A stretch of 64,000 nt of DNA, taken from the NCBI GenBank assembly GCA_028280515.1, contig JANQLP010000155.1, positions 38,119 through 102,118 of the forward strand, given 5' to 3'. The notes below the pieces were generated by a model. That model was not told where the DNA came from. It was given only the letters and a program-made list of their open reading frames with translations, and did not search any database. This DNA comes from Hyphomicrobiales bacterium (lineage in GTDB: Bacteria > Pseudomonadota > Alphaproteobacteria > Rhizobiales > Methyloligellaceae). Shown here piece after piece: positions 1-8,424 of this stretch (its first letter is position 1; each line of letters opens with the position of its first letter). Made by a program: the position numbers and the translations under genes.

Positions 1-56
1 GAAGGCAGCCTGCTGCGCCTAAGATCGCCACTCCTGAAAATCCACCGGGAGCAGTC

Positions 57-917
57 ATGAGCGAACCGACCGTGGCACTGGCACTGGGTGCCGGCGGCGC
101 CCGCGGCCTCGCCCACATCCGCGCACTGCAGGCACTCGACGATCTTGGGCTCAAGCCCGCCGTGATTGCCGGGAGTTCGATCGGTGCGATCATCGGGGCG
201 GGCTATGCATCCGGCATGAGCGGAGACGACATGCATGCCTATGTGCGCGAGCGGTTCGAAAACCGGTTCGAGCTGCTGGCCTCTCTATGGAAACTGCGGC
301 CCCAAGACGTGCTCCGCTTCATGGCTGAAGGCGGGCTCCGGTTGGGCGAAATCAGCATCGAACGTGTGATCGACGTCTTTCTGCCCGACCAGGTCGTTCG
401 AGATTTCTCCGAGCTTAAGATACCGCTGCACGTGGTTGCGACCGACTATTACGCGCAACGCGATCATGTGTTCCGCTCAGGGGCATTGCGGCCAACACTG
501 GCCGCGTCCGCGGCGATCCCTGCGGTCTTCCTGCCGGTGAAGATTGGCGGTGAGATCTATGTCGACGGCGGCATGACGAACCCGGCACCGTTCGACATCC
601 TCGGCGGGCACGCCGACATCATCGCCGCCATAGACGTGTCCGGCGGCCCGCAAGGCGGGCGCGGCACGCGCCCCGGCAAGGTGGATATGATGTACGCCTC
701 GACCCAGTTGATGCAGCATGCGATCATCGCCGCGAAGGCGGAAAACCACCAGCTCGATATCTGTCTGCGGCCCGACGTGGGGCGTTTTCGCGCGCTCGAT
801 TTTCTGCGGACCGAGAGCGTGCTGACGGCCTCCCTGCCGCTCCGGGACGAGTTCAAACGGGCACTTGGAGCGGCCATGGAGAATGTCATCAAATGCCGGA
901 ACGGTTCGCCTGCATGA
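57..917 (+). CDS. Patatin-like phospholipase family protein
   Basis: Predicted lipid acyl hydrolase with a Ser-Asp catalytic dyad, acting on phospholipids or other acyl esters. The 286 residues open with a glycine-rich oxyanion segment (GAGGARG, residues 11-17), followed by the nucleophile elbow GSSIG near residue 40 and the dyad aspartate in VDGGMTNP near residue 170, in the family order. There is no signal peptide, so it is probably cytoplasmic or peripheral to the membrane. The ATG is preceded by GGGAG at a six-base spacing. The 3' end overlaps the convergent rhomboid gene by 29 bases tail to tail, with no terminator between them. The family is clear; the substrate is unknown. Confidence 0.9.
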   Translation: MSEPTVALALGAGGARGLAHIRALQALDDLGLKPAVIAGSSIGAIIGAGYASGMSGDDMHAYVRERFENRFELLASLWKLRPQDVLRFMAEGGLRLGEISIERVIDVFLPDQVVRDFSELKIPLHVVATDYYAQRDHVFRSGALRPTLAASAAIPAVFLPVKIGGEIYVDGGMTNPAPFDILGGHADIIAAIDVSGGPQGGRGTRPGKVDMMYASTQLMQHAIIAAKAENHQLDICLRPDVGRFRALDFLRTESVLTASLPLRDEFKRALGAAMENVIKCRNGSPA

Positions 918-1542
918 GGCTGCCGGACCATCCGGTTGAGTCGTTCTTGTTCGCAACCAGCATGCACCAGCCTGCGAAGATGCATCCGGCAATAACGCCC
1001 GCAACGTGGGCGCCGATGTGCGGCGGCCAGGCAAGGCTGCTGGAGAAGACAGGGCCTATGGCCGCTTCCCATCCGATCTTGGCGAGGTCGAGACCGAAAG
1101 CCGCGAGCCAGAGCTTGTGTCCCGTCTCGCGCCACATGCCTAAAGTGAGGGCGACATAAAGCGCGTTCAGGACCGCCGACAGACCGCAATAACAGGCCAT
1201 GGCCGGGAACCCCAGAAAGAGCGCGGCGGAAATCATAAGGGCGGAGAAGCCAACAATACCGCCCGCCAATCGGCCCGGGCCACCGAAGTCCGACGTCTCG
1301 TAGAGAAGCCCGAGGGCGAGCAGGGCGCCAACGTTGGTGACGAGGTGCTGCAGGTCAAGGTGAACGAGGTGTCCCGTCACGAACCGCCACCATTCGCCAT
1401 TGAGGATTTGGACCCGATCATAGACGAGTGGTTCCGGCGTGCCGCCAAAAAGGGCGTAGAGACCGAGGCAGATGCCGGAAAGAACGAGGGTGACCCACGG
1501 CAGGCGCAACCTGCCGTGGGGTTTGGTGCGGAAGCGCGTCAT
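889..1542 (-). CDS. rrtA: Rhombosortase-like rhomboid intramembrane serine protease
   Basis: Polytopic membrane protein of 217 residues with about six hydrophobic segments. It shows the rhomboid layout: GEWWRFVTGHLVHLDLQHL near residues 49-67, a GLSAV serine motif near residue 120 and a GAHVAG histidine near residue 177. Small six-helix rhomboids of this kind, called rhombosortases, are thought to cleave the C-terminal GlyGly-CTERM sorting signal of exported proteins. Its ATG overlaps the stop of the upstream VIT/vWA gene (ATGA), so the two are translationally coupled, and that neighbour carries exactly such a tail. The serine is followed by Ala rather than the more usual Gly. Rhomboid membership is firm; the rhombosortase role rests on context and size. 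Confidence 0.78.
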   Translation of the reverse strand: MTRFRTKPHGRLRLPWVTLVLSGICLGLYALFGGTPEPLVYDRVQILNGEWWRFVTGHLVHLDLQHLVTNVGALLALGLLYETSDFGGPGRLAGGIVGFSALMISAALFLGFPAMACYCGLSAVLNALYVALTLGMWRETGHKLWLAAFGLDLAKIGWEAAIGPVFSSSLAWPPHIGAHVAGVIAGCIFAGWCMLVANKNDSTGWSGSLMQANRSGI

Positions 1543-3647
1543 GCGGCGCTCCGTGTGAAGCGTGTCCGCAGCCCGGCGATGAGCGCCAGCAGGGCGAGGA
1601 TCAGGCCGGGCAGACCGAAAGCACCCGATCCGCCGCCACCGGTGTGGCTCGGCTGCGGGGAGTTGAACATCGGCTTGGAGGTGTCCACGCGGACCGACTG
1701 GACCGGCTGCGTCTGACGCTGCGCCTTGGCCTTGGCCTCGACCGCCAGACGGTCGCGATTGGTCCGTTTCACGGCGAGTTCCTGGAACCGCGCATCGCGC
1801 ACCACCAGCATCGAGGTGAAGGGGGTTACGATGCCGTATTCCTTCGACGTGTCGATCACCGACGACTTCACGTCGGCGTCGGGACCCAGCACCGCAAGCC
1901 GGTTGAGGTCACGCTCGATCTGGGCGTAGCCCCACAGACGCTCGATCTCCGGGTTCCGGTCGGCAGTCTCGGGGAACGAGAACCGCGTCTCGTAACTGAC
2001 GGGCTTGCCCGAGATTTTGCCGGACAGACGCAGCGTCGTGTCACCATGGCCCCAATAGTGGCCGAAGAGAACGAGCTGTTCGCCCCGATACAGTGTCGGA
2101 TTGTCCTTGCGGCGAATGTCGTCGATCCGCAGGGACGATGCCGTATCGCCAAAGGTAAGTTTGACACCGTGCAGGGCCTCATGGGTGACTTTCGATGTGG
2201 CCTGCAACAGCGTGCCGACAATGTCGTCGGAGTTCGAGACGGTGACGGCAAAGCCACCCGACGCATTCGTCATCGGCTCGAGCAGCGGCACGTTGGCGCT
2301 GTTGCCCATGATCGCCGTGAACAGCCGCACGTCCTTCTTCTGGGTGAGCCTCAGAAAGTCGCGGGTTTCGGTGACGCCCACATTGGCCACGCCGTCGGTG
2401 ACGAGCACGATCGCACCAGTGCGGTCGGAGTCGAGGGCGTCCAGTCCGAACTCGAGGCCGGCGTAGAGATTGGTTCCACCTTCGGCCGTGACCGACCGGA
2501 CGTCATTGACGGCCCTTTGCACGTTTTCGGGCGAGGCCGCTGTGAAGCCGCGGGTCAGCTCCATCGGTGCATTGTTGAAGAACACGATGCGAAAGCGGTC
2601 CTCGGCGCGGAGCTTGCCAAGCGCCTTGGCGACACCTTCCGCAAGCGTTGCGATCTTGCCGCCCATCGAGCCGGACCGGTCCAGCACGAAGACCCAGTCC
2701 CGACCTTCGGTGATCGGCTTCAGGTCCATGCCCGGCGTCATTGTCAGCATGAACGTGCCGCGGCCCGAAGCGTCCTGCTTGTACGGCACCATCTCGACGC
2801 GACCCGGCAGGTCGGCCTTCTGGCGCCAGTAGACGACGATATCGGTATCGAGCTTGACTGGCTGACTCTGCGGCTGCACGGCCTGCTCGGTGTCGGCCTG
2901 GCCATTCACGGGTGTGGGAGCAGGCGCGGTTGGACTGAAACTCGCATTGTCCATGTGGACGCGCCAGCTTCCATCGGGGTCCTGGGTAATCTGCGCCGCA
3001 GAGTGCGCGGGCAGACGCAGGGCTTCGACCGGATAAGCGGTACGCAGGTGCAGATCGAAGCTGAACGACCCGGTGACTGTTTGCTTGGCGGTCCAGAAAG
3101 CGAGCTTCTGCTCATCCACGCCGCCTTCCTCAAGTGGATAGACGTAGTGGCCGATGCCGGTGTCCAGTTTCGCCGGCTGCATATAAGCCAACCTGACCTT
3201 CACGTCGGAATTGGCGCGAACCGGCCACACCTTGATGTCGAAGGTGCGATGGCCGTCCTGCTCGGCGAGCGCCGTCTCGCGCCCGGCTTGCTTCTCCTGA
3301 TTATAGATTTTTCGCGCCTTCTGCTTCTCAAACACTTCGCCGGTAACGGGGCTACCGTCGATCCAGTAAGTGAATTCGGAAACGGCCGCGTCTTTCGGCA
3401 CCGGGAAGGAGTACGTCGCTTCCAGGTCCTGCACGTGAGGGTTGGCAAAGGTCTGCTCGACAGTTGTGATGGCATATCCGTCTTCCACAACCACGCCGAC
3501 CTTGTGATCGCGCAGATCGAGGCCGGGTGCGCCGGTGGCCGGGGTCAGCAGACCAACCGCCCGGGCCTGGGATGCGCCGAGTACGGCCACGATGAACGCC
3601 AGTAGGCCGGCAACGGCAATGCTCCTGCTTTTCGATATCCAGGTCAT
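1539..3647 (-). CDS. VIT and vWA domain surface protein with GlyGly-CTERM tail
   Basis: Exported 702-residue protein resembling the marine proteobacterial sortase target family and inter-alpha-trypsin inhibitor heavy chains. Residues 1-30 form a signal peptide ending at SQARA. A VIT domain covers about 32-165, and a vWA domain starts near residue 317 with an intact MIDAS start (DRSGSM). The C terminus (from about residue 670) is a Gly/Ser stretch, a hydrophobic helix and a basic end (RTRFTR), that is, a GlyGly-CTERM sorting signal. The start has AAGGAG seven bases upstream. It is co-transcribed with the rhombosortase-like gene through a four-base overlap and diverges from a TetR gene. The likely role is metal-dependent adhesion or matrix binding at the envelope. 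Confidence 0.88.
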   Translation of the reverse strand: MTWISKSRSIAVAGLLAFIVAVLGASQARAVGLLTPATGAPGLDLRDHKVGVVVEDGYAITTVEQTFANPHVQDLEATYSFPVPKDAAVSEFTYWIDGSPVTGEVFEKQKARKIYNQEKQAGRETALAEQDGHRTFDIKVWPVRANSDVKVRLAYMQPAKLDTGIGHYVYPLEEGGVDEQKLAFWTAKQTVTGSFSFDLHLRTAYPVEALRLPAHSAAQITQDPDGSWRVHMDNASFSPTAPAPTPVNGQADTEQAVQPQSQPVKLDTDIVVYWRQKADLPGRVEMVPYKQDASGRGTFMLTMTPGMDLKPITEGRDWVFVLDRSGSMGGKIATLAEGVAKALGKLRAEDRFRIVFFNNAPMELTRGFTAASPENVQRAVNDVRSVTAEGGTNLYAGLEFGLDALDSDRTGAIVLVTDGVANVGVTETRDFLRLTQKKDVRLFTAIMGNSANVPLLEPMTNASGGFAVTVSNSDDIVGTLLQATSKVTHEALHGVKLTFGDTASSLRIDDIRRKDNPTLYRGEQLVLFGHYWGHGDTTLRLSGKISGKPVSYETRFSFPETADRNPEIERLWGYAQIERDLNRLAVLGPDADVKSSVIDTSKEYGIVTPFTSMLVVRDARFQELAVKRTNRDRLAVEAKAKAQRQTQPVQSVRVDTSKPMFNSPQPSHTGGGGSGAFGLPGLILALLALIAGLRTRFTRSAA

Positions 3648-3764
3648 GTCTCGCTCCTTTTTCTCAACATGGACGCCGCCGCTGGTGGCGGCACTGCTCT
3701 GATCTTTTATTGAGCAGTGATTATTTTATTTAGGTTGAAATTGATCAATGGTCAATATATTTTT

Positions 3765-3777
3765 TGAACAACGTTCA
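3765..3777. promoter_or_regulatory. Candidate TetR operator
   Basis: The palindrome TGAAC-AAC-GTTCA lies in the A+T-rich 157-base divergent intergenic region, 28 bases before the TetR start and about 118 before the VIT gene start. A second dyad, TTGATCAA, lies at 3741-3748. Position and symmetry suit an autoregulatory TetR operator controlling both directions. No experimental consensus is available for this regulator. Confidence 0.45.
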
Positions 3778-3804
3778 GAAAGAAGATGAGTCAAAGACGC
3801 AGAG

Positions 3805-4407
3805 ATGGCGCGGCGGTCAGATCACACACGGGAAGAACTCACGCGCATGGCGCTGGATGCCGCGCACAGCATCACCGCGCGAGAAGGATTGAGAGGGCTG
3901 CGCGCCCGGCAAATCGCGCGCGATATCGGTTACACCATCGGCACGTTGTACAACCTGTTTGAGGATCTCGACGACCTGATCCTGCACATGAACGGCGAGA
4001 CACTCGACGCGCTGTATGCAGTGTGCGCCGAGGTGCGGTTAAAGGGGGAACCGGTGGAGGACCTCGAGGCGCTGGCGGAACGTTACCTCGACTTCACCCA
4101 TGGCCATCCGCAACAATGGAGCGCAGTGTTCGAGCACAAGCTGCCACATGGTCGCGTGTTACCTGAGTGGTATTCCGAGAAAGTGGCCAGGCTGATGGCG
4201 CTCGAGGCACAGGCACTGGCACCCCTGTTCCCGAACGGCGATCCGGAAGAAATCGAGCACCATGCGCGCGTACTCTGGACCAGCCTGTTCGGTATGGCGC
4301 TTGTTGAGAGCGCGGGCCGCCTGCCGGAAGGTGAAACGGCGCGCTCGCTCGTCCGCTCGTTGATCGAGACATATGTGGCCGGATTGAATGGAGCGCCGGC
4401 GCGATGA
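3805..4407 (+). CDS. TetR family transcriptional regulator
   Basis: A 200-residue one-component repressor. Residues 1-50 form the TetR helix-turn-helix, with LRARQIARDIGYTIGTLYNLF as the recognition region; the rest is an all-helical ligand-binding domain with a conserved WTSLFGMALVESAG stretch near residue 155, typical of TetR proteins with a WHG-type C-terminal domain. It diverges from the VIT/rhombosortase pair across an A+T-rich gap containing palindromes, and so is the obvious candidate to control that unit and itself. The ribosome binding site is weak. The ligand is not predictable. Confidence 0.88.
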   Translation: MARRSDHTREELTRMALDAAHSITAREGLRGLRARQIARDIGYTIGTLYNLFEDLDDLILHMNGETLDALYAVCAEVRLKGEPVEDLEALAERYLDFTHGHPQQWSAVFEHKLPHGRVLPEWYSEKVARLMALEAQALAPLFPNGDPEEIEHHARVLWTSLFGMALVESAGRLPEGETARSLVRSLIETYVAGLNGAPAR

Positions 4408-4569
4408 CGGGTCAACCGGCCGGCATTCATCGCCTTGAGGGCGCTCTAATTGAGATCGTTTCTTTGCCAAAAGACCAAGTCGACGAGACGGTGGCGGCTT
4501 GTAGTATTCCCGTCATAGTCTAAAGGCATGTCTTTGAGCGCGACGCAGCGGGACTGGAGGACACCGAAC

Positions 4570-5490
4570 ATGAACGACAAGCCAAGCGACGACGCCCAGC
4601 ATGAATGGGTTGAACGGGAGCTTGAGGATAGCCTCGACGAAGAGCTCGAAATGGAGCTCGATGATGACCGCATCTACGGCGACTTTCCGAAGGTCGAATT
4701 CAAAACGCGCGAATCCACGTTGCCGAGACGCGACTATTTCAAGGAATTGCTGCGGCTGCAGGCGGAACTGGTCGAGCTGCAGGATTGGATCATTCATTCC
4801 AAATACAAGCTTGTCGTCGTGTTCGAGGGGCGCGACGCCGCCGGCAAGGGCGGCGTGATCAAGCGTATCACCCAGCGGCTCAACCCGCGCGTGTGCCGCG
4901 TCGTCGCTTTGCCGGCACCGACCGAGCGTGAAAAGACACAATGGTACTTTCAGCGCTATGTGCCACACCTGCCTGCGGGTGGTGAGATGGTCCTGTTCGA
5001 CCGCTCCTGGTACAACCGGGCTGGCGTCGAGCGGGTCATGAACTTCGCAACGGACGATCAGGTCGAACAGTTCTTCCAGGATGTTCCGGAGTTCGAGCGC
5101 ATGCTGGTGCGTTCCGGAATCATGCTCATCAAATACTGGTTCTCTATCACCGATGAGGAACAGCAGTTGCGCTTCCTGATGCGCATTCACGACCCCATCA
5201 AGCAGTGGAAGCTGAGCCCGATGGACCTGGAGTCGCGGGTGCGGTGGGAGCAGTACACCAAGGCCAAGGAAGAGATGCTTGACCGCACGAACATACCCGA
5301 AGCACCCTGGTTCATAGTCGAGGGCAATGACAAGAAGCGGGCACGGCTCAATTGCATCAATCACCTGCTGTCTCAGGTGAACTACAAGGACGTGCCGAAC
5401 GATCCGGTCAGCCTGCCAGACCGGGTGTTCAACCCGGACTATGAACGTCGCGTTCTGCCCACCGATCTTTATGTTCCGGAGAAATTCTGA
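4570..5490 (+). CDS. ppk2: Polyphosphate kinase 2 family protein
   Basis: Transfers phosphate between polyphosphate and nucleoside phosphates, usually making NDP or NTP from polyP. It is a single-domain PPK2 of 306 residues: Walker A GRDAAGKGG near residue 88, the Walker B and lid segment FDRSWYNRAGVE near 140, and the family tail KYWFSITDEEQQLRF. An acidic N-terminal extension of about 45 residues precedes the core. I chose the ATG at 4570 because GGAGG ends nine bases before it; an in-frame ATG at 4528 has no ribosome binding site. One-domain length points to class I or III. The direction of reaction in the cell is not determined by sequence alone. Confidence 0.93.
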   Translation: MNDKPSDDAQHEWVERELEDSLDEELEMELDDDRIYGDFPKVEFKTRESTLPRRDYFKELLRLQAELVELQDWIIHSKYKLVVVFEGRDAAGKGGVIKRITQRLNPRVCRVVALPAPTEREKTQWYFQRYVPHLPAGGEMVLFDRSWYNRAGVERVMNFATDDQVEQFFQDVPEFERMLVRSGIMLIKYWFSITDEEQQLRFLMRIHDPIKQWKLSPMDLESRVRWEQYTKAKEEMLDRTNIPEAPWFIVEGNDKKRARLNCINHLLSQVNYKDVPNDPVSLPDRVFNPDYERRVLPTDLYVPEKF

Positions 5491-5540
5491 CGCGCGCTGC
5501 GGCGCGGCTGTCGAACGGCGATGCCGGTTTCGCTTCTGAG

Positions 5541-8216
5541 TCAGTCAGGAAATCCGGCGGTACGCAGGGCGTTGGCGACACGCTGCAAATCATCGTCGCT
5601 CTTGAAGGGAAGAAGCGTCCCAATAGTCGAAATCCGCATGGCCGGGTTGATTTCGAGCGCTTCACGGGCCGCTTCTTTGGCTTCAATGGGTCGTCCTGCC
5701 TCCGCATATACGAACGCGAGATCGCCAAAGGCGATTGCTCGGCTGGTAGGGCCATGGGCGCGTTGAAGTCCGTCCTTGGCCCACTTTATGGCCTCACGCG
5801 TATTGCCCTTGAAGACGTAGGCGCGCGACAGGACAAGTGCGAACCAGGATGGATACACGGGGCTGAGCCGCATCGCGCGCTTGAGCATTCGAATCGAACG
5901 GTCGTAGTCGCCGATATAAAGCAGGATGGCTCCGAACCGCCCGGTGATATCGGCGTTGTCGGGGACGAGGTCCACTGACTTTTCACCACTTTTGGCCGCT
6001 GCATCGTAGCGCCGCGCGAGAAGATCCAGATAAGCATCCGCAGACAGGATTTCGCCGCGTTCGGCGTCTGTAATCGTGCCGTCGACATTTGCCGCTTCGT
6101 TCAGGATCTTCGACGCCTCCACCAAAGACTGCCATGAAGACGTGCTGTAACCGAGGCGGGCATCGGCCAGGTGCGTTCTTGCTTTCAGCGTTCTGGCCGG
6201 ACTGAATTGCGGATCGAGCGCCAGCGCCTCATCCATGAGGCCGCGGACCTCGCGCATCGCGCTGGGAGTAAAGGTCCGGAAAAGCTCCTGACCCCTTGCA
6301 TAGAGCAGAAAGGTATCGAGGTCGTGGGTGCGCTGACCCCTGATTGCCGCCTGCAGTCCTTCGGTGAGCTGGACCTGAAGTGCCACCAGAACCTCCAGCG
6401 TGATTTCATCCTGGATGGCGAACACCTTGTCGGTCGAACGGTCGTATCTCTTCGACCACAGCAACCGCCCGGTGTTGATGTCGACGAGATTCGCGATCAC
6501 GCGAACACTGTCGCCCATCTCCTGGACACTGCCGTCCAGCAGATAACGCACATTGAGATTCTTGCCAATGGAGGCGAGCGCATCGGCGTTCGTAAAGCCG
6601 GCGGCGTCCAGCCGGTGCCAGACCACCACGAGGTCGGGAACCTGGTCGAGACTGTTGGAAATCGAGGCCTGCAGTCCGTGGGCGAGGATTTGGGCATTCG
6701 TTCCCGTGCCGATCGCACGGAACGGAAGCACGGCGATGGAGAGCTCTTCCATCTTCGGCGGAGCAATTCCGTCGGCTGCCGTAGAAGACGAGGTCGTTTG
6801 CGACTGCCACCAGTAGGTGCCGCCGGCGCCGATGGCCAACAGGAGTATCGCTGCAGCAGCCACATATCGAAGACCGGAAGATGGCGCCTTGGTTTGCGCC
6901 GACAAGGTCAATGTGCGCGCCTGTTTGACCGCCGGGCGCGCAGTCGTTGTTACCGCCGATTTCGTCTCCTCCGGTTCGAATTCCAGAGTCGGACCGTTGG
7001 TCGGCCATTTGACGCCGTTCAGCTTCAGGTAGTCCTTCAGATTGGCCGCCGCATATGTGAATGCCCTGGCGCGCCGGTTCGGCATGAGGTTTCGATGGGT
7101 GAACATCAACCCGACGGACACGCGCGCGAGCAGGTACTGGCTATCCATGTTGGACAGGCGGTTTGGCTCATGCCGGTCGACCCAACCAAACCATGTTCGG
7201 CGGATAGTGCGAATCAGTTTGATCAGGCCGACGTCATCGCCTTTTGGTTCGACCGTACTCGCGGCCCCCCGGGCAAGATTATCGAGGATTGATTTCCAAT
7301 GCGCGGCGGTCGCTTCGCCGCGTGAATGAAGCAGATAGGTGAAAACGAAATAGGCGTGATCGTAGAAAAGGAAATCATCCCGCTCGTATAGATCGAGATC
7401 GATGAGAAAGTACTGCCGCTTTTGCCGTGGCGGCGCTGCGATCAAAATGTTGCGTCCGTGCAGGTCGCCATGGCTCTGACCGCGCACCGCACGAAGCTGC
7501 GTCCGCTTTGGCAACGGCACAACCCTGCGGGCAAAGGCGTAAGGGTTGGGATACCATTCGCCCTGGAAATTGATGCTCGGTTCATCGGGATCGATGCCGT
7601 GCTCGGTCAGGAAAGCGCCGATACGGCCCTGTTCAGGGTCGAGGCGGTAGTCAAGCCAGTTTTCCAGCAAGGCCTGAGGCTCAAACAAGCCATCAGCCAG
7701 CGTGTACTGTGCGTTCCATTTCTCCAGCAAGTCGTCCGAAACCCGGCGGCCGAAGGAGAGTTGCTGCGCATAGGGGCATTCGATCCAGGGAACCGCATAT
7801 TCCAGGCCACGCCCGGCAATGGACGACAGCATGGCGATCTGGTTGTCCTTGCGCGACGCGTGCAACAGGCGCGGCAGATGTTCTTCCGCGTATTCAGGCG
7901 TGGTTTCCACAGCGATGCGGTGCTTGTCGAATTCCTCATCTTCGGACCAGTCGGCGGGATTCGCCGTGTCCAGCTTCAGGATCGCCTGTCCCTTGAAACC
8001 GCGACAGCTCAGATCGGCGACATAAACCTTCGCGCCCGAAAGGCCACCGCCGAGAAGCCGGTTGAGGTAGAGCTCGCCCGATATCTCCCACTCCGCGCGG
8101 ATGACCGGCAACAGCGCTGCATAGGCGTCCGGCCACGGCAGACCGCTTTGCTGGTTCGGTGGGCCGGTTTTCTTGCTTTTGGACGTCGTCACGGATAACT
8201 CGCGAAAAGCCGGCAT
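5541..8216 (-). CDS. Kinase-like / TolB_N-like / TPR fusion membrane protein
   Basis: Large three-part protein (891 residues from the ATG at 8216; 906 from a GTG at 8261; neither has a good ribosome binding site). The N-terminal part, to about residue 330, has an aminoglycoside-phosphotransferase/kinase-like core with intact catalytic-loop and metal motifs (SHGDLHGRNIL near residue 248, then LIDLDLYERDD), and may be the TCAD9 type of ternary-complex-associated domain. A transmembrane helix follows at about 445-465. Next comes a FlgO/TolB-N-like module (SIAVLPFRAIG to RVRYLLDGS-like VRYLLDGSVQEMGD, about 485-615), normally fused to adenylate cyclases or winged helices, then several TPRs to the end. 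This order suggests a transmembrane signalling protein. The substrate is unknown. Confidence 0.75.
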   Translation of the reverse strand: MPAFRELSVTTSKSKKTGPPNQQSGLPWPDAYAALLPVIRAEWEISGELYLNRLLGGGLSGAKVYVADLSCRGFKGQAILKLDTANPADWSEDEEFDKHRIAVETTPEYAEEHLPRLLHASRKDNQIAMLSSIAGRGLEYAVPWIECPYAQQLSFGRRVSDDLLEKWNAQYTLADGLFEPQALLENWLDYRLDPEQGRIGAFLTEHGIDPDEPSINFQGEWYPNPYAFARRVVPLPKRTQLRAVRGQSHGDLHGRNILIAAPPRQKRQYFLIDLDLYERDDFLFYDHAYFVFTYLLHSRGEATAAHWKSILDNLARGAASTVEPKGDDVGLIKLIRTIRRTWFGWVDRHEPNRLSNMDSQYLLARVSVGLMFTHRNLMPNRRARAFTYAAANLKDYLKLNGVKWPTNGPTLEFEPEETKSAVTTTARPAVKQARTLTLSAQTKAPSSGLRYVAAAAILLLAIGAGGTYWWQSQTTSSSTAADGIAPPKMEELSIAVLPFRAIGTGTNAQILAHGLQASISNSLDQVPDLVVVWHRLDAAGFTNADALASIGKNLNVRYLLDGSVQEMGDSVRVIANLVDINTGRLLWSKRYDRSTDKVFAIQDEITLEVLVALQVQLTEGLQAAIRGQRTHDLDTFLLYARGQELFRTFTPSAMREVRGLMDEALALDPQFSPARTLKARTHLADARLGYSTSSWQSLVEASKILNEAANVDGTITDAERGEILSADAYLDLLARRYDAAAKSGEKSVDLVPDNADITGRFGAILLYIGDYDRSIRMLKRAMRLSPVYPSWFALVLSRAYVFKGNTREAIKWAKDGLQRAHGPTSRAIAFGDLAFVYAEAGRPIEAKEAAREALEINPAMRISTIGTLLPFKSDDDLQRVANALRTAGFPD

Positions 8217-8219
8217 TAT

Positions 8220-8239
8220 GGGAGGCAGGACTGCCTCCC
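8220..8239. repeat. Perfect inverted repeat at the 5' end of the kinase-TPR gene
   Basis: GGGAGGCAG-GA-CTGCCTCCC, nine-base perfect arms around two bases, lies four bases upstream of the ATG at 8216 on the minus strand. As RNA it would fold over the region where a Shine-Dalgarno sequence should be; as DNA it could be an operator. If translation starts at the GTG at 8261 it is coding instead. Function unknown. Confidence 0.5.
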
Positions 8240-8424
8240 GCAGTAGGACGCTCTGAGGCACCGCGTCAAGTCGTTCGTGAGAGTACCAGATGGTGCACTA
8301 TATGGAAGTGACAGTCCGTACAGGTGAGTCCGGAATTCTTGATTGCGAATGCATCAATTCGACTATTTCGAATACAGTTTTCGATTGAGCAAGCATTGCA
8401 ACACATCCAATACGCGAAAACTGC

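Noticed and set aside
1644..3605. A 653-residue open frame on the plus strand opposite the VIT/vWA gene
   Set aside because: High G+C keeps antisense frames open. The protein is Arg/His-rich without domains, while the minus-strand frame has signal peptide, VIT, vWA and sorting tail.
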